Source of the DNA: JBDRRP01 sp964446485
GTDB lineage: Bacteria; Desulfobacterota; Desulfobacteria; Desulfobacterales; JBDRRP01
Assembly (NCBI GenBank): GCA_964446485.1
Contig: CAYUOU010000088.1
Coordinates: 1 to 15,863, forward strand
Reading direction: 5' to 3'
DNA length: 15,863 nucleotides
A program made the translations under genes and the position numbers. Each line of letters begins with the position of its first letter. The stretch's first letter is position 1. A model generated the notes under the pieces. The model worked only from the letters and a program-made list of their open reading frames with translations. It made no database searches and was not told where the DNA came from. Positions 1 to 6,567 of the stretch are shown one piece after another.

Positions 1-4
1 TAAA

Positions 5-270
5 AACGTTGTAAACAGCCAGCCACCGGCCCGAAAGAAAGCCCTGCGGTTCCCCGCCCCCCGTGGGAGGGGCCAGGGGAGGGGGATTTCTTTGTCAAGT
101 GACGGCCGCCCGCCCACTCGCCACCCTCACCCCAACCCTCTCCCGTCAAGGGAGAGGGGGGCGCACCGCCGATCATTGGAAGCCCTAAGAACGTTATGAA
201 CAGCCAGCCACCGGCCCGGAAGAAAGCCCTGCGGTTCCCCTCCCCCCGTGGGAGGGGCCAGGGGAGGGGG
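5..270. repeat. Pair of ~81-bp direct repeats with a hairpin between them
   Basis: Bases 5-85 and 190-270 are near-identical direct copies at a spacing of 185 bp, differing at only a few positions. Copy two carries a perfect 8-bp stem, CCCCTCCC/GGGAGGGG, at 237-257; copy one has a G in the left arm that breaks it. Between the copies lies a further perfect 9-bp hairpin, CCCTCTCCC/GGGAGAGGG, at 136-158. The segment follows the tgt stop codon, so the hairpins could end the leftward transcript, but none has a T-tract. I see no gene in 1-291. Confidence 0.8.
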
Positions 271-291
271 ACCTGCCGCCGATTTCCGGCG

Positions 292-1422
292 CTACCCTAG
301 CGCGCGGGCGGCGTGAAAATCCCTGCGAAACGCAGCGAACCGCCCTTCGTCGATGGCGCGACGAATGTCGTCCATGAGGGTCAGGTAAAAATGCAGGTTG
401 TGGATGGTGGTGAGTCGGTGGACCAAGATCTCCCGGCTCCGGTAGAGGTGACTGAGATAAGCCCGGGAATAGTGTTGGCAGGTATAACACGTGCAGTCTT
501 CCATGATGGGCGCTGTATCGGTTTTGAATTTTGCATTGGCAATGTTGATGGTGCCCCTGTGTGTGAAAAGCTGACCATTTCTGGCATTTCGTGTGGGCAT
601 GACGCAATCGAACATGTCCGCCCCTCGAGCCACCAGTTCCACAAGGTCTGATGGCGTGCCCACTCCCATAATGTAACGGGGCTTTTCCTGAGGCAGCAGG
701 GGCAGGGTCTGCTCGGCCATCTCGAGCATGGTATCGATGGGTTCTCCCACGCTCAGGCCGCCAATGGCATAGCCCGGAAACTCCAGTTCCACGATCTGGC
801 GGGCACTTTTTGCTCTCAATGCCGGGAACATCCCTCCCTGGACAATCCCGAAAAGGGCGTTTTGGGGCCGGCCGCGATCTCTCCAGTGATCCCGGCAGCG
901 GCGCGCCCAGCGGGTGGTCAGCGCCAGCGCGTCTTCAGCCTCCTGCATTGTGGCCGGGTACTGAAGACACTGGTCCAAGCACATCATGACATCCGAGTTC
1001 AGGCAAAGCTGGATATCAATGGATTTCTCTGGTGTCAAAAGGTGGCGGGATCCGTCGATATGAGACTGGAATTCAGCGCCTTCTTCTGACATGCGGCGAA
1101 GCCCGGCCAGCGAAAACACCTGGAAACCGCCGCTGTCGGTCAAGATAGGGCCGTCCCAGTTCATGAACCGGTGCAGCCCGCCGAATGACGCGACGACCTC
1201 GCAGCCGGGCCGCAGATAGAGGTGGTAGGTGTTCCCCAGGATAATCTGGGCCCCCACATCCCGCAAATCCTCGGGCGAGACGGCCTTGACCGTGCCCAGC
1301 GTACCCACTGGCATAAAGATGGGCGTCTCAATTATCCCCCGGGAGGTGGTGATCCGTCCCCGGCGGGCGGCGGTGTCTGGGCAGGTGTCAAGTAGACTGA
1401 AAAGCTCCGCCGTATTTTTCAT
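292..1422 (-). CDS. tgt: tRNA-guanine(34) transglycosylase (queuine/preQ1 tRNA-ribosyltransferase)
   Basis: Exchanges guanine 34 in GUN anticodons (tRNA-Asp, Asn, His, Tyr) for preQ1, the insertion step of queuosine synthesis in the cytoplasm. The 376-aa product has the normal bacterial length. Visible motifs are DSGGFQVFSL with Asp96 as the expected general base, GIVQGG at 192-197, GGLSVGE at 221-227, and DMFDCVMPTRNARNG at 269-283 with Asp272 as the expected nucleophile. The zinc site is complete: Cys310, Cys312, Cys315 and His341. The spacing of these residues matches the well-studied Zymomonas enzyme. The ATG overlaps the stop of the upstream ATPase gene in an ATGA tetranucleotide, so translation is probably coupled to that gene. 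queA, the next pathway step, lies just beyond the ATPase. Confidence 0.97.
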   Translation of the reverse strand: MKNTAELFSLLDTCPDTAARRGRITTSRGIIETPIFMPVGTLGTVKAVSPEDLRDVGAQIILGNTYHLYLRPGCEVVASFGGLHRFMNWDGPILTDSGGFQVFSLAGLRRMSEEGAEFQSHIDGSRHLLTPEKSIDIQLCLNSDVMMCLDQCLQYPATMQEAEDALALTTRWARRCRDHWRDRGRPQNALFGIVQGGMFPALRAKSARQIVELEFPGYAIGGLSVGEPIDTMLEMAEQTLPLLPQEKPRYIMGVGTPSDLVELVARGADMFDCVMPTRNARNGQLFTHRGTINIANAKFKTDTAPIMEDCTCYTCQHYSRAYLSHLYRSREILVHRLTTIHNLHFYLTLMDDIRRAIDEGRFAAFRRDFHAARALG

Positions 1423-2747
1423 GCATTGCCCCTGAGAAGGTTCAGTAAATATGGCAACCGGGAGACCGCATACAGTGGCACATTTCGGATCTTATCGTCC
1501 TTATGGAAATTCAAGAGATTGGACCGCAACATGATCGGCGGCGAAAACTGCTCATTATAGGACTTGAGGCTTTTGCTCTTGGGGTTGATGCCGGCCTTGA
1601 CCTCCAGTGGGAAAATGCGATCATTGCTTTCGAATAAAAAATCGATCTCTGCCCGGCCGCCTTTGCTGCGCCAGTAGTAAAGTTCCTCAATTCCGCAAGA
1701 CACGAGTTGTTGAGCGACGTAGTTTTCCACGAAGGCGCCTTCGTATTCGTTGAACAGCCGTCCACCACCGGCAAGGAGCTTGACGGGAGCACTGGCCATG
1801 GCGCCCAGCAACCCCACGTCGAGGGCGTAAACCTTGAAACACCCAGTATCCGCGTAATGCTTCAGCGGCAATCGATCCTGGGCCACCGCGGCCACTCGTT
1901 GGATGAGCCCTGCGTCCCGCAGCCAACACAGTGCGCTGTCATATTCCCTGGCACGCGCCCCTTTTTTTACAGCCGAAAAGATGAATTTTTTGTTCTCGCG
2001 AGCCAGGTGCTTTGGGACCGACTCCCAAATAGCGGTCAACTTGGGGATGTCGGCGGTAGGTGCGTGTTTTGCGAAATCGAATATATAAGAGCGGACGATC
2101 TCTTGTTGAATGTCGCGGGTGGCTTGAGCGTCCCGGGTGGTTGCAAAATGAAGAACGGCCTCGGGCATGCCTCCCGTGAAAAAATATTGTCGCAGCAGAC
2201 TGATAAGGTGGGCGTGAAAGGCTTCTGCCAGCGGTTCGAAGCCCTCGTTCTCCTCGATAACCCGGCGGTACCGGCCTTCCCCCATGGCTTCCAGGAACTC
2301 CAGAAACGTCATCGGGTAAAGATATTGAAAGTTGACCTTCCCCACTGGAAATGACCCTGGGGTCGACAGTTTAAGACCGAGGAGCGAACCGGCTGCGACG
2401 ATGTGGATGTCATTTCGTTTCTCGGCGAAATACTTCAGTGAGTTCAAAGCCCGATTGGAGGCTTGAATTTCATCGAAAATGACAAGGTCCTTTTCAGGTC
2501 GAATGTCGGCACCATAATAAATGGCCAGGTCCGCAAGAATTCGATTCGGGTCGAGGTTCCGACCAAAAAGGGTATCCAGTCCAGGATCTTCTTCAAAGTT
2601 ACCGTATATGACGGACTGATAAACTTCCTGCCCAAATTTTTTCAGGATATAGGTCTTGCCGGTTTGCCGGGCCCCTTGCAATAGGAGTGGCTTGCGTCGC
2701 GACGAAACCCGCCACGCTTGCAGTTGTGAGTAAATATCTCTTTTCAT
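1419..2747 (-). CDS. AAA_14/DUF4143-type ATPase with PD-(D/E)xK-like C-terminus
   Basis: A 442-aa member of the widespread uncharacterised ATPase family with an N-terminal AAA_14 domain and C-terminal DUF4143. Walker A is GARQTGKT at 25-32 and Walker B is LVIFDE at 88-93, followed by IQ, typical of the family. An arginine-rich helical middle follows. The C-terminus carries a PD-(D/E)xK-like signature: Glu341, GGRAEIDF around 363-370 (Glu367, Asp369), and LEVKAG at 381-386. Whether this is a working nuclease is unknown; many DUF4143 proteins are of unknown role and some are linked to mobile DNA or defence. The gene lies between queA and tgt and overlaps tgt by 4 nt. No Shine-Dalgarno precedes the ATG; a strong promoter ends about 8 nt upstream, so a leaderless mRNA is predicted. 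The 149-bp gap upstream is AT-rich, unlike its neighbours. Confidence 0.9.
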   Translation of the reverse strand: MKRDIYSQLQAWRVSSRRKPLLLQGARQTGKTYILKKFGQEVYQSVIYGNFEEDPGLDTLFGRNLDPNRILADLAIYYGADIRPEKDLVIFDEIQASNRALNSLKYFAEKRNDIHIVAAGSLLGLKLSTPGSFPVGKVNFQYLYPMTFLEFLEAMGEGRYRRVIEENEGFEPLAEAFHAHLISLLRQYFFTGGMPEAVLHFATTRDAQATRDIQQEIVRSYIFDFAKHAPTADIPKLTAIWESVPKHLARENKKFIFSAVKKGARAREYDSALCWLRDAGLIQRVAAVAQDRLPLKHYADTGCFKVYALDVGLLGAMASAPVKLLAGGGRLFNEYEGAFVENYVAQQLVSCGIEELYYWRSKGGRAEIDFLFESNDRIFPLEVKAGINPKSKSLKSYNEQFSPPIMLRSNLLNFHKDDKIRNVPLYAVSRLPYLLNLLRGNA

Positions 2748-2755
2748 ATTGGAAA

Positions 2756-2783
2756 ACTATAATAGACCATAAATCCATGTCAA
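2756..2783 (-). promoter_or_regulatory. Sigma70 promoter of the ATPase gene, predicted leaderless
   Basis: On the minus strand, a perfect -35 TTGACA (2783-2778) is followed after 16 bp by TATAGT (2761-2756), one mismatch from consensus. The expected transcription start is around 2749, only about 2 nt before the ATG at 2747. The bases before the ATG (TTTTCCAAT) contain no Shine-Dalgarno. The promoter would drive the ATPase and, through the ATGA overlap, tgt. Confidence 0.7.
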
Positions 2784-2878
2784 CATTTCAAGCATTATTT
2801 GTGACTATAATCTCATAATACGCGCATATTCTGTGATAAATCGCCATTTTTTAGCTCGAATGCTTTAAGTGAATATCC

Positions 2879-2894
2879 ACTTTGTTAGCAAAGT
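2879..2894. other. Small inverted repeat just after queA
   Basis: ACTTTG-TTAG-CAAAGT is a perfect 6-bp stem with a 4-nt loop, directly after the queA stop codon at 2897-2899. It has no T-tract on either side, so it would be at best a weak terminator or a 3'-end-stabilising hairpin for the leftward queA transcript. Confidence 0.4.
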
Positions 2895-2896
2895 TG

Positions 2897-3961
2897 CTAG
2901 ACGATCATCATCCCGTCCCCGTAGCTGAAAAACCGGTAGCCTTTGCCGACGGCTTCGGCATAGGCCGCCAGAATCGTCTGCCGACCGGCGAAGGCGGAAA
3001 CCAGCATGACGAGGGTGGATTGCGGAAGGTGAAAATTGGTGATGAGGGCGTCGACGATGCGGAAGGGGAACCCGGGGTATATAAAAAGGTCGCTCTCACC
3101 GGTTCCCTGAGTGATCTCGCCGGTCGCGCGGGCGACGTATTCGAGGGTGCGCACGCTGGTGGTGCCCACGGCCACCACACGGCGGCCCTCGGCCTTGGCC
3201 TGATTGATCGTGTCTGCCGCCGCCGGGGTGATGTGAAAGGTTTCCGCGTGCATCTTGTGGTCACGGATATCGTCGACCCGCACCGGGGCGAAGGTGCCAT
3301 AGCCCACGTGAAGGGTGATTTCCACAACGGATACGCCGCGGCGGCGAATACGTTCCATGAGGTTTTCGGTAAAATGCAGCCCGGCCGTCGGGGCGGCAAC
3401 GGCGCCGCCTTCCTTGGCATAAACGGTCTGATAGGCGGTGCGGTCGTCGCAGGGCGGTGCCACGTCCGGTGATCGTCGGATGTATGACGGCAGGGGCATG
3501 CGACCGACGGCATCCAATTCTGCAGCCAACCCACCACGTGTCTGAAAATGAAGGGTGTAGCGCCCGGCCGCGCCGTCGACCACCGTTGCCGAGAGGCCCC
3601 CGAAATCGATCTTCAACCCCGGTTTGCAGGGCTTGGAGGCTTTGATGAGGCAGTCCGCCGCATCACGGATACCAGAGTCTCCAGGAACCGAGGCAACACG
3701 CCGGTGGCTCAGCACCAGGGCCTCCACCGTGCCGCCGGAAGGTTTTTTCCCGTATAACCGGCCCGGTATGACCCGCGTGTTATTGACCACCAACACATCG
3801 CCGTCTTTCATATGGTCGGCCAGATCGCTGAACCGGCGATGGGCGTAGCTGCCGGATGCGCGGTCCAAAACGAACAGCCGCGAGCGGTCGCGGCGGTCGA
3901 CGGGCTGCTGGGCGATTTGTTCGGGCGGCAGGAAATAATCGTAATCCAAAAGGGAATACAT
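2897..3961 (-). CDS. queA: S-adenosylmethionine:tRNA ribosyltransferase-isomerase
   Basis: Transfers and isomerises the ribosyl moiety of S-adenosylmethionine onto preQ1-tRNA, giving epoxyqueuosine-tRNA, the step after Tgt. With the ATG at 3961 the product is 354 aa, the usual QueA length, starting MYSLLDYDYFLPPEQIAQQP as in the family. The frame can be read back to a TTG at 4012, but those 17 residues are not QueA-like. Motifs include NNTRVIPGRL (60-69), GRMPLPSYI (153-161), AYQTVYAKEGGAVAAPTAG (176-194), HVGYGTFAPV (218-227), NFHLPQST (309-316) and SYGDGMM (346-352). The Shine-Dalgarno is poor: a GGAG lies about 13 nt upstream. The nucleotidyltransferase gene ends 40 nt upstream on the same strand and may be co-transcribed. 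tgt is displaced from it by the ATPase gene. Confidence 0.96.
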   Translation of the reverse strand: MYSLLDYDYFLPPEQIAQQPVDRRDRSRLFVLDRASGSYAHRRFSDLADHMKDGDVLVVNNTRVIPGRLYGKKPSGGTVEALVLSHRRVASVPGDSGIRDAADCLIKASKPCKPGLKIDFGGLSATVVDGAAGRYTLHFQTRGGLAAELDAVGRMPLPSYIRRSPDVAPPCDDRTAYQTVYAKEGGAVAAPTAGLHFTENLMERIRRRGVSVVEITLHVGYGTFAPVRVDDIRDHKMHAETFHITPAAADTINQAKAEGRRVVAVGTTSVRTLEYVARATGEITQGTGESDLFIYPGFPFRIVDALITNFHLPQSTLVMLVSAFAGRQTILAAYAEAVGKGYRFFSYGDGMMIV

Positions 3962-4001
3962 CAGGAGGGTGGACTCCAAGGCATTTTTGGTAAGCACTTG
4001 A

Positions 4002-4442
4002 TCATTCTTCAAGTTCTTCGAGATCCGCTCTGTCCTGAAAACGGTCGGTCGCCCGTTTGTTTCGTTTCAGATTCTCCAGGTCGATAAAATCTATTGGTAC
4101 CCCATCAAGAATCACTTGAACCCTGGTGTTGTAGCACTCTTGAAAACGTAAACCGGTTGCGGATGTGATGAGGTCTATGCGGTTGGGGGGATATCCGAGT
4201 TGGATGATCTGCCCTTCTATCATTAAATCAGTTTTCCCTATCGAGAGGGCGCCAAAACCAAATTGATCCAGCGTTTTTAAAACTCTATCAGCGTTGTCGG
4301 GTGACACTTCAAGCCAAATATCTAGGTCTTTGGTGTAGCGGGGGTGCCCGTGCGCAGCGACGGCGTAGCCACCCACAACCAGGTACCGAACCTCATTTTT
4401 GTTTAATAACGCGATAAACTCTTTGAAATCCAGGCTCAGCAT
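4002..4442 (-). CDS. Nucleotidyltransferase-fold protein (AbiEii/DUF6036-like)
   Basis: A 146-aa protein with a minimal nucleotidyltransferase signature: VVGGYAVAAHG at 22-32, then DLD with Asp39 and Asp41, and a third acidic residue at Asp90 in RIDLIT. The pattern GG-x13-DxD resembles AbiEii- and DUF6036-type proteins; enzymes of this superfamily transfer nucleotides to proteins or tRNA in several toxin-antitoxin systems. The substrate here is unknown. A GGAG Shine-Dalgarno lies 6 nt before the ATG at 4442. The upstream small gene overlaps its 5' end by 50 nt, so the two are a translational unit. The C-terminus is charged (ending LEELEE). The partner has no HEPN motif, so this is not a standard MNT-HEPN pair. 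Role in defence or addiction is inferred. Confidence 0.8.
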   Translation of the reverse strand: MLSLDFKEFIALLNKNEVRYLVVGGYAVAAHGHPRYTKDLDIWLEVSPDNADRVLKTLDQFGFGALSIGKTDLMIEGQIIQLGYPPNRIDLITSATGLRFQECYNTRVQVILDGVPIDFIDLENLKRNKRATDRFQDRADLEELEE

Positions 4443-4581
4443 CGTATCTCCAGGCGATGTACGCCTTCCTTATTTCCTCCAGCGCCGTCAACCGTTCTAC
4501 ATAGGATCGGGTTTTCCAGAATGAGTAATCGCTTGGCTCTTCACCAATTTTGTACTTATTTACCACTTTCTCGATGACCAT
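4393..4581 (-). CDS. Small uncharacterised partner of the nucleotidyltransferase
   Basis: A 62-aa protein with no domain I can name. The start at 4581 is chosen because GGAGGG (4595-4590) sits at a normal distance upstream; an in-frame TTG at 4620 lies upstream of the likely transcription start. The core is SDYSFWKTRSYVERLTALEE, then IRKAYIAWRYDAEPGFQRVY with a basic end. I recall similar short proteins (a conserved SDY...W/F...R...ERL.ALE...R pattern, ending in FQRVYRVIK) next to such nucleotidyltransferase genes in other genomes, but the family is uncharacterised. It overlaps the nucleotidyltransferase gene by 50 nt in another frame. It could be an antitoxin, a substrate or an accessory subunit. 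It contains no histidine and hence no HEPN motif. Confidence 0.75.
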   Translation of the reverse strand: MVIEKVVNKYKIGEEPSDYSFWKTRSYVERLTALEEIRKAYIAWRYDAEPGFQRVYRVIKQK

Positions 4582-4608
4582 GTTTGCGGCCCTCCGGCAA
4601 CGATCTCG

Positions 4609-4637
4609 ATTATACCCCAAATAACATATTTAAATAA
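4609..4637 (-). promoter_or_regulatory. Promoter of the small-protein/nucleotidyltransferase pair
   Basis: On the minus strand a perfect -10 TATAAT (4614-4609) is preceded after 17 bp by a weak -35 TTATTT (4637-4632), in a strongly AT-rich 40-bp stretch. The predicted start near 4602 gives a ~20-nt leader carrying the GGAGGG ribosome site, which supports the start codon at 4581. The -35 box is poor, so an activator may be needed. Confidence 0.55.
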
Positions 4638-4654
4638 TTAATTCAAATGGTTAT

Positions 4655-4840
4655 TTAGCTTCTGCCGAGATAAACGATGAATAACCCAATGGCCATCATG
4701 GTAAAACCGACCCCCCGCAGACGGTGGTCAGGCATTTCGAAAAGCACCTTCACCCAGGCCCGCATTTTCTCGGGAAAGGCAAAATACGGCAACCCCTCCA
4801 CCACCAACACCATCCCTATGACACAGAGAAAAAAATCCAT
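4655..4840 (-). CDS. DUF2065 family small membrane protein (YjeT-like)
   Basis: A 61-aa protein from the ATG at 4840, the usual length for DUF2065; an in-frame ATG at 4867 would add nine residues. It has two hydrophobic segments, roughly residues 2-18 (FFLCVIGMVLVVEG) and 44-58 (VGFTMMAIGLFIVYL), and the family signature VLVVEGLPYF, FPEKMRAW and LPDHxLR-like MPDHRLRGVG in between. Function in the family is unknown; the E. coli relative YjeT is an inner-membrane protein. The start call is uncertain: GAGGGG lies very near the 4840 ATG and a weaker GGA precedes 4867. It stands alone on the minus strand, diverging from the VapBC operon. Confidence 0.8.
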   Translation of the reverse strand: MDFFLCVIGMVLVVEGLPYFAFPEKMRAWVKVLFEMPDHRLRGVGFTMMAIGLFIVYLGRS

Positions 4841-4926
4841 GGCCCCCTCTATCCATGTGAAACCCATTTAAATCTTCCACCGCCACCTACCATCCGCGCC
4901 GCAGCGTGTCCAGACGATGTTCCACC

Positions 4927-4983
4927 TTGACATTTTTTCGGAAGACTCATATTTTGAGTCAAAATGAATCAGGAGGTGAGTCA
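4927..4983 (+). promoter_or_regulatory. Promoter and probable autoregulatory operator of the vapBC-type operon
   Basis: A perfect -35 TTGACA (4927-4932), 17-bp spacer and -10 TATTTT (4950-4955) precede an AGGAGG ribosome site at 4971-4976. An inverted repeat, GACTCA-TATTT-TGAGTC (4944-4960), covers the -10 box. The half-site TGAGTCA occurs at 4955-4961 and again at 4977-4983, 22 bp apart (about two helical turns). This is the arrangement expected for repression by the ribbon-helix-helix antitoxin encoded next. Confidence 0.7.
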
Positions 4984-5240
4984 TGGGACAGATCACCATT
5001 CGCGGCATCAACCCGGATTTCGAACAACAAATCCGCACCGTCGCCAAGGAAAACGGCAAGTCTCTAAACCGAACCGTTGTAGACATGCTTGAGCAAAGCC
5101 TTTCCAAAAAGGATTCTCGATTTCAGCGTCCGGGCAAATCGATTCTTAAGCTGGCAGGCGGCTGGGATGAGGCGGATGCAGCCGAATTCCGGTCCGCCAC
5201 CCAGATCTGCGAACAAATCGATGAGGAACTGTGGCGATGA
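4983..5240 (+). CDS. VapB/FitA-type ribbon-helix-helix antitoxin
   Basis: An 85-aa antitoxin. Residues 1-41 form a ribbon-helix-helix DNA-binding domain: strand GQITIRGI (2-9), helix from Pro11 to about Lys22, a turn, and helix SLNRTVVDMLEQSL (27-40). The tail, residues 52-85, with AGGWDEADAAEFR and IDEELWR, is the toxin-binding region in FitA-like antitoxins. The start has an AGGAGG site 6 nt upstream. Its stop overlaps the toxin ATG in ATGA, giving coupled synthesis of the pair. It is expected to neutralise the PIN toxin and, with it, repress the promoter through the TGAGTCA half-sites upstream. A VapB from another RHH subgroup is the only real alternative. Confidence 0.9.
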   Translation: MGQITIRGINPDFEQQIRTVAKENGKSLNRTVVDMLEQSLSKKDSRFQRPGKSILKLAGGWDEADAAEFRSATQICEQIDEELWR

Positions 5241-5626
5241 TTTTTTTGCTGGATACAAGTGCCTACGTCGGCTTTAAAAAAGGGGATGCCGAACTATTAA
5301 AAACGATGGCAACCGCTGTAAAAATCTATTTCTCAACGATAGTACTTGGCGAAGTCATGTTCGGCTTCCGCCATGGCTCGAAATTTAATCAAAACATGAT
5401 CGAACTTGATCGGTTTCTCGACCACCCGATCACCGAGATGCTTCCCGTAGATCGCACCACGGCCGACCGGTATGCCCGAATTGCCTCCCATCTCAGAGCC
5501 AAAGGGTCCCCCATTCCCACCAACGATATCTGGATCGCCGCGCAAACTATGGCCTCCGGCGCCGAGTTGCTGACCTACGACCGGCATTTCGAAAAAGTGG
5601 ACGGTTTGGTCTTCACCTTGTATTGA
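5237..5626 (+). CDS. VapC/FitB-type PIN-domain toxin ribonuclease
   Basis: A 129-aa single PIN-domain protein of normal VapC size. The acidic metal-binding residues are all present: Asp6 in LLDTSAYV, Glu39 in VLGEVMFG, Asp97 in PTNDIWIAA and Asp115 in LLTYDRHF. VapC toxins are magnesium-dependent endoribonucleases, many cutting initiator tRNA or the sarcin-ricin loop; this target is unknown. The ATG at 5237 overlaps the antitoxin stop by 4 nt and is preferred over a GTG at 5231. The product looks complete and active. Confidence 0.92.
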   Translation: MIFLLDTSAYVGFKKGDAELLKTMATAVKIYFSTIVLGEVMFGFRHGSKFNQNMIELDRFLDHPITEMLPVDRTTADRYARIASHLRAKGSPIPTNDIWIAAQTMASGAELLTYDRHFEKVDGLVFTLY

Positions 5627-5695
5627 GGTCGCTGAAAGTATCTAGCAATTTGCAACATTATGGGGTCTTTTGCGACAAAAAGCGGAAGGACTGCC

Positions 5696-5914
5696 ATGAA
5701 AATAGCACTTAGATTCTCAGGTGAATTGCTCAATGAAGCGCGGATTTATTGAAAAATTGAAAAACGATCGATTGCCGGCCAGATCGAACATTGGGCCAGA
5801 ATTGGCAAATGTGCGGAGGAGAATCCAGATCTTACTTACCGGCTCATCAAGGAAATAATGATGGGTATCTCCGAATTGGACCACAGTGAATCAACGGAAT
5901 ACCAATTCGGGTAG
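5696..5914 (+). pseudogene. ParD-like antitoxin gene interrupted by an in-frame TGA
   Basis: From the ATG at 5696 (GGAAGGA ribosome site 5 nt upstream) the frame reads MKIALRFSGELLNEARIY, then TGA at 5750-5752, then continues in the same frame KIEKRSIAGQIEHWARIG, ENPDLTYRLIKEI and ends EYQFG with TAG at 5912-5914. Total 73 codons, the size of ParD_like (DUF3423-type) antitoxins, whose usual residue at the TGA is glycine; a single GGA to TGA change explains it. There is no frameshift. No intact toxin follows: 5915-6000 holds only short open pieces in changing frames, so the partner appears lost. Selenocysteine readthrough is unlikely, as no insertion hairpin is seen. Confidence 0.75.
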
Positions 5915-6039
5915 ACCCCCATGAAAATTACTACCGCGACTTGAAGAAGCAGATGAAGCGCTCATAGCTGAAATGATCAACAGCCCACCGATATGCCCTA
6001 ATTTTTGCCGGCCCCGTAAAAACGCTTCCCAACGCCATT
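5915..6039 (+). other. Decayed sequence after the ParD-like pseudogene
   Basis: A short ATG-initiated frame at 5921 stops after seven codons, while the adjacent frames read YYRDLKKQMKRS and EADEALIAEMINSPP before stopping. These protein-like fragments in shifted frames suggest remnants of one or two small genes, possibly the lost toxin, but none can be named. Confidence 0.35.
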
Positions 6040-6136
6040 TGTCATTCCGAAAAGCTCGCGACGAGGAATCTCAACATTCTGTAATTGATAAGTTTCCTGG
6101 CTAACACCCAGATCCCTCGCTACGCTCGGGATGACA
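6040..6136. repeat. Palindromic MITE-like element, family A copy 1
   Basis: A 97-bp element begins TGTCATTCCGA and ends CTCGGGATGACA, with imperfect terminal inverted repeats that extend inward (GAGGAATCT against AGATCCCTC). It has no coding capacity. A second, 129-bp copy in the same orientation lies at 10225-10353 and shares the ends and the internal blocks GCGACGAGGAATCTCAA and AACACCCAGATCC. Confidence 0.75.
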
Positions 6137-6154
6137 CCTGTGGGGTTTGCCACT

Positions 6155-6229
6155 GGTCACGACGCTTCCGCTCGTGACCGCGTCGGTAGTTGCATTTATC
6201 TTGTGGCGACGCGGGAGCGTCGCCACAAG
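6155..6229. repeat. Two strong hairpins
   Basis: GGTCACGA/TCGTGACC (6155-6162 and 6172-6179) is a perfect 8-bp stem. It is followed by a perfect 13-bp stem, CTTGTGGCGACGC/GCGTCGCCACAAG, with loop GGGA at 6200-6229. Neither has a T-tract, so they look like repeat-family palindromes rather than terminators. Confidence 0.8.
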
Positions 6230-6249
6230 ATCCGTTCCGTTACAACTGG

Positions 6250-6334
6250 GCATGGTTTTCTGGAGGGACGCGGTCTCTCGCGTCCGAAACAAAGCATGGT
6301 TTTCTGGAGGGACGCGGTCTCTCGCGTCCGAAAC
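6250..6334. repeat. Two-copy tandem repeat, 44-bp period, each with a hairpin
   Basis: Bases 6250-6290 and 6294-6334 are identical 41-bp copies separated by AAA. Each carries the hairpin GGACGCG-GTCTCT-CGCGTCC (7-bp perfect stem). Open frames that span the repeat in three registers are low-complexity shadows. Confidence 0.85.
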
Positions 6335-6402
6335 GCGGCCGCGACCAGTCTGCGTGCGACGCACAGGCTTGGCGGCGCGTGGCCCTCAAGAAAGATGAAA
6401 CG

Positions 6403-6534
6403 GTAAAAAGTAGCGAAAAGGACGATTTCGTAAAATGTTCGAGATACGGCGTGCGAATCCTGAGGAATGAGGCGTACTTACAGTACGCCGCAATGACAAA
6501 GGATGACGCGTAACGCAGATATCGGACTTTTTAC
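6403..6534. repeat. 132-bp element with 9-bp terminal inverted repeats, family B
   Basis: The ends GTAAAAAGT (6403-6411) and ACTTTTTAC (6526-6534) are perfect inverted repeats, and a perfect 8-bp internal hairpin, GGCGTACT/AGTACGCC, lies at 6471-6489. I recall similar intergenic sequences in sulfate-reducer genomes. It resembles a non-autonomous miniature element. Confidence 0.7.
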
Positions 6535-6567
6535 GGAACTGTCAAGAAAGATGAACCCGGTCGGCTT

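Noticed and set aside
5750..5752. Selenocysteine coding at the in-frame TGA of the ParD-like gene
   Set aside because: Family members have glycine there, a single base change explains the stop, and no insertion-element hairpin is apparent just downstream.
6101..6513. Several overlapping open frames (87-107 aa) on both strands
   Set aside because: They read through palindromes and the tandem repeat in multiple registers, with no start signals or conserved pattern; they are repeat shadows.
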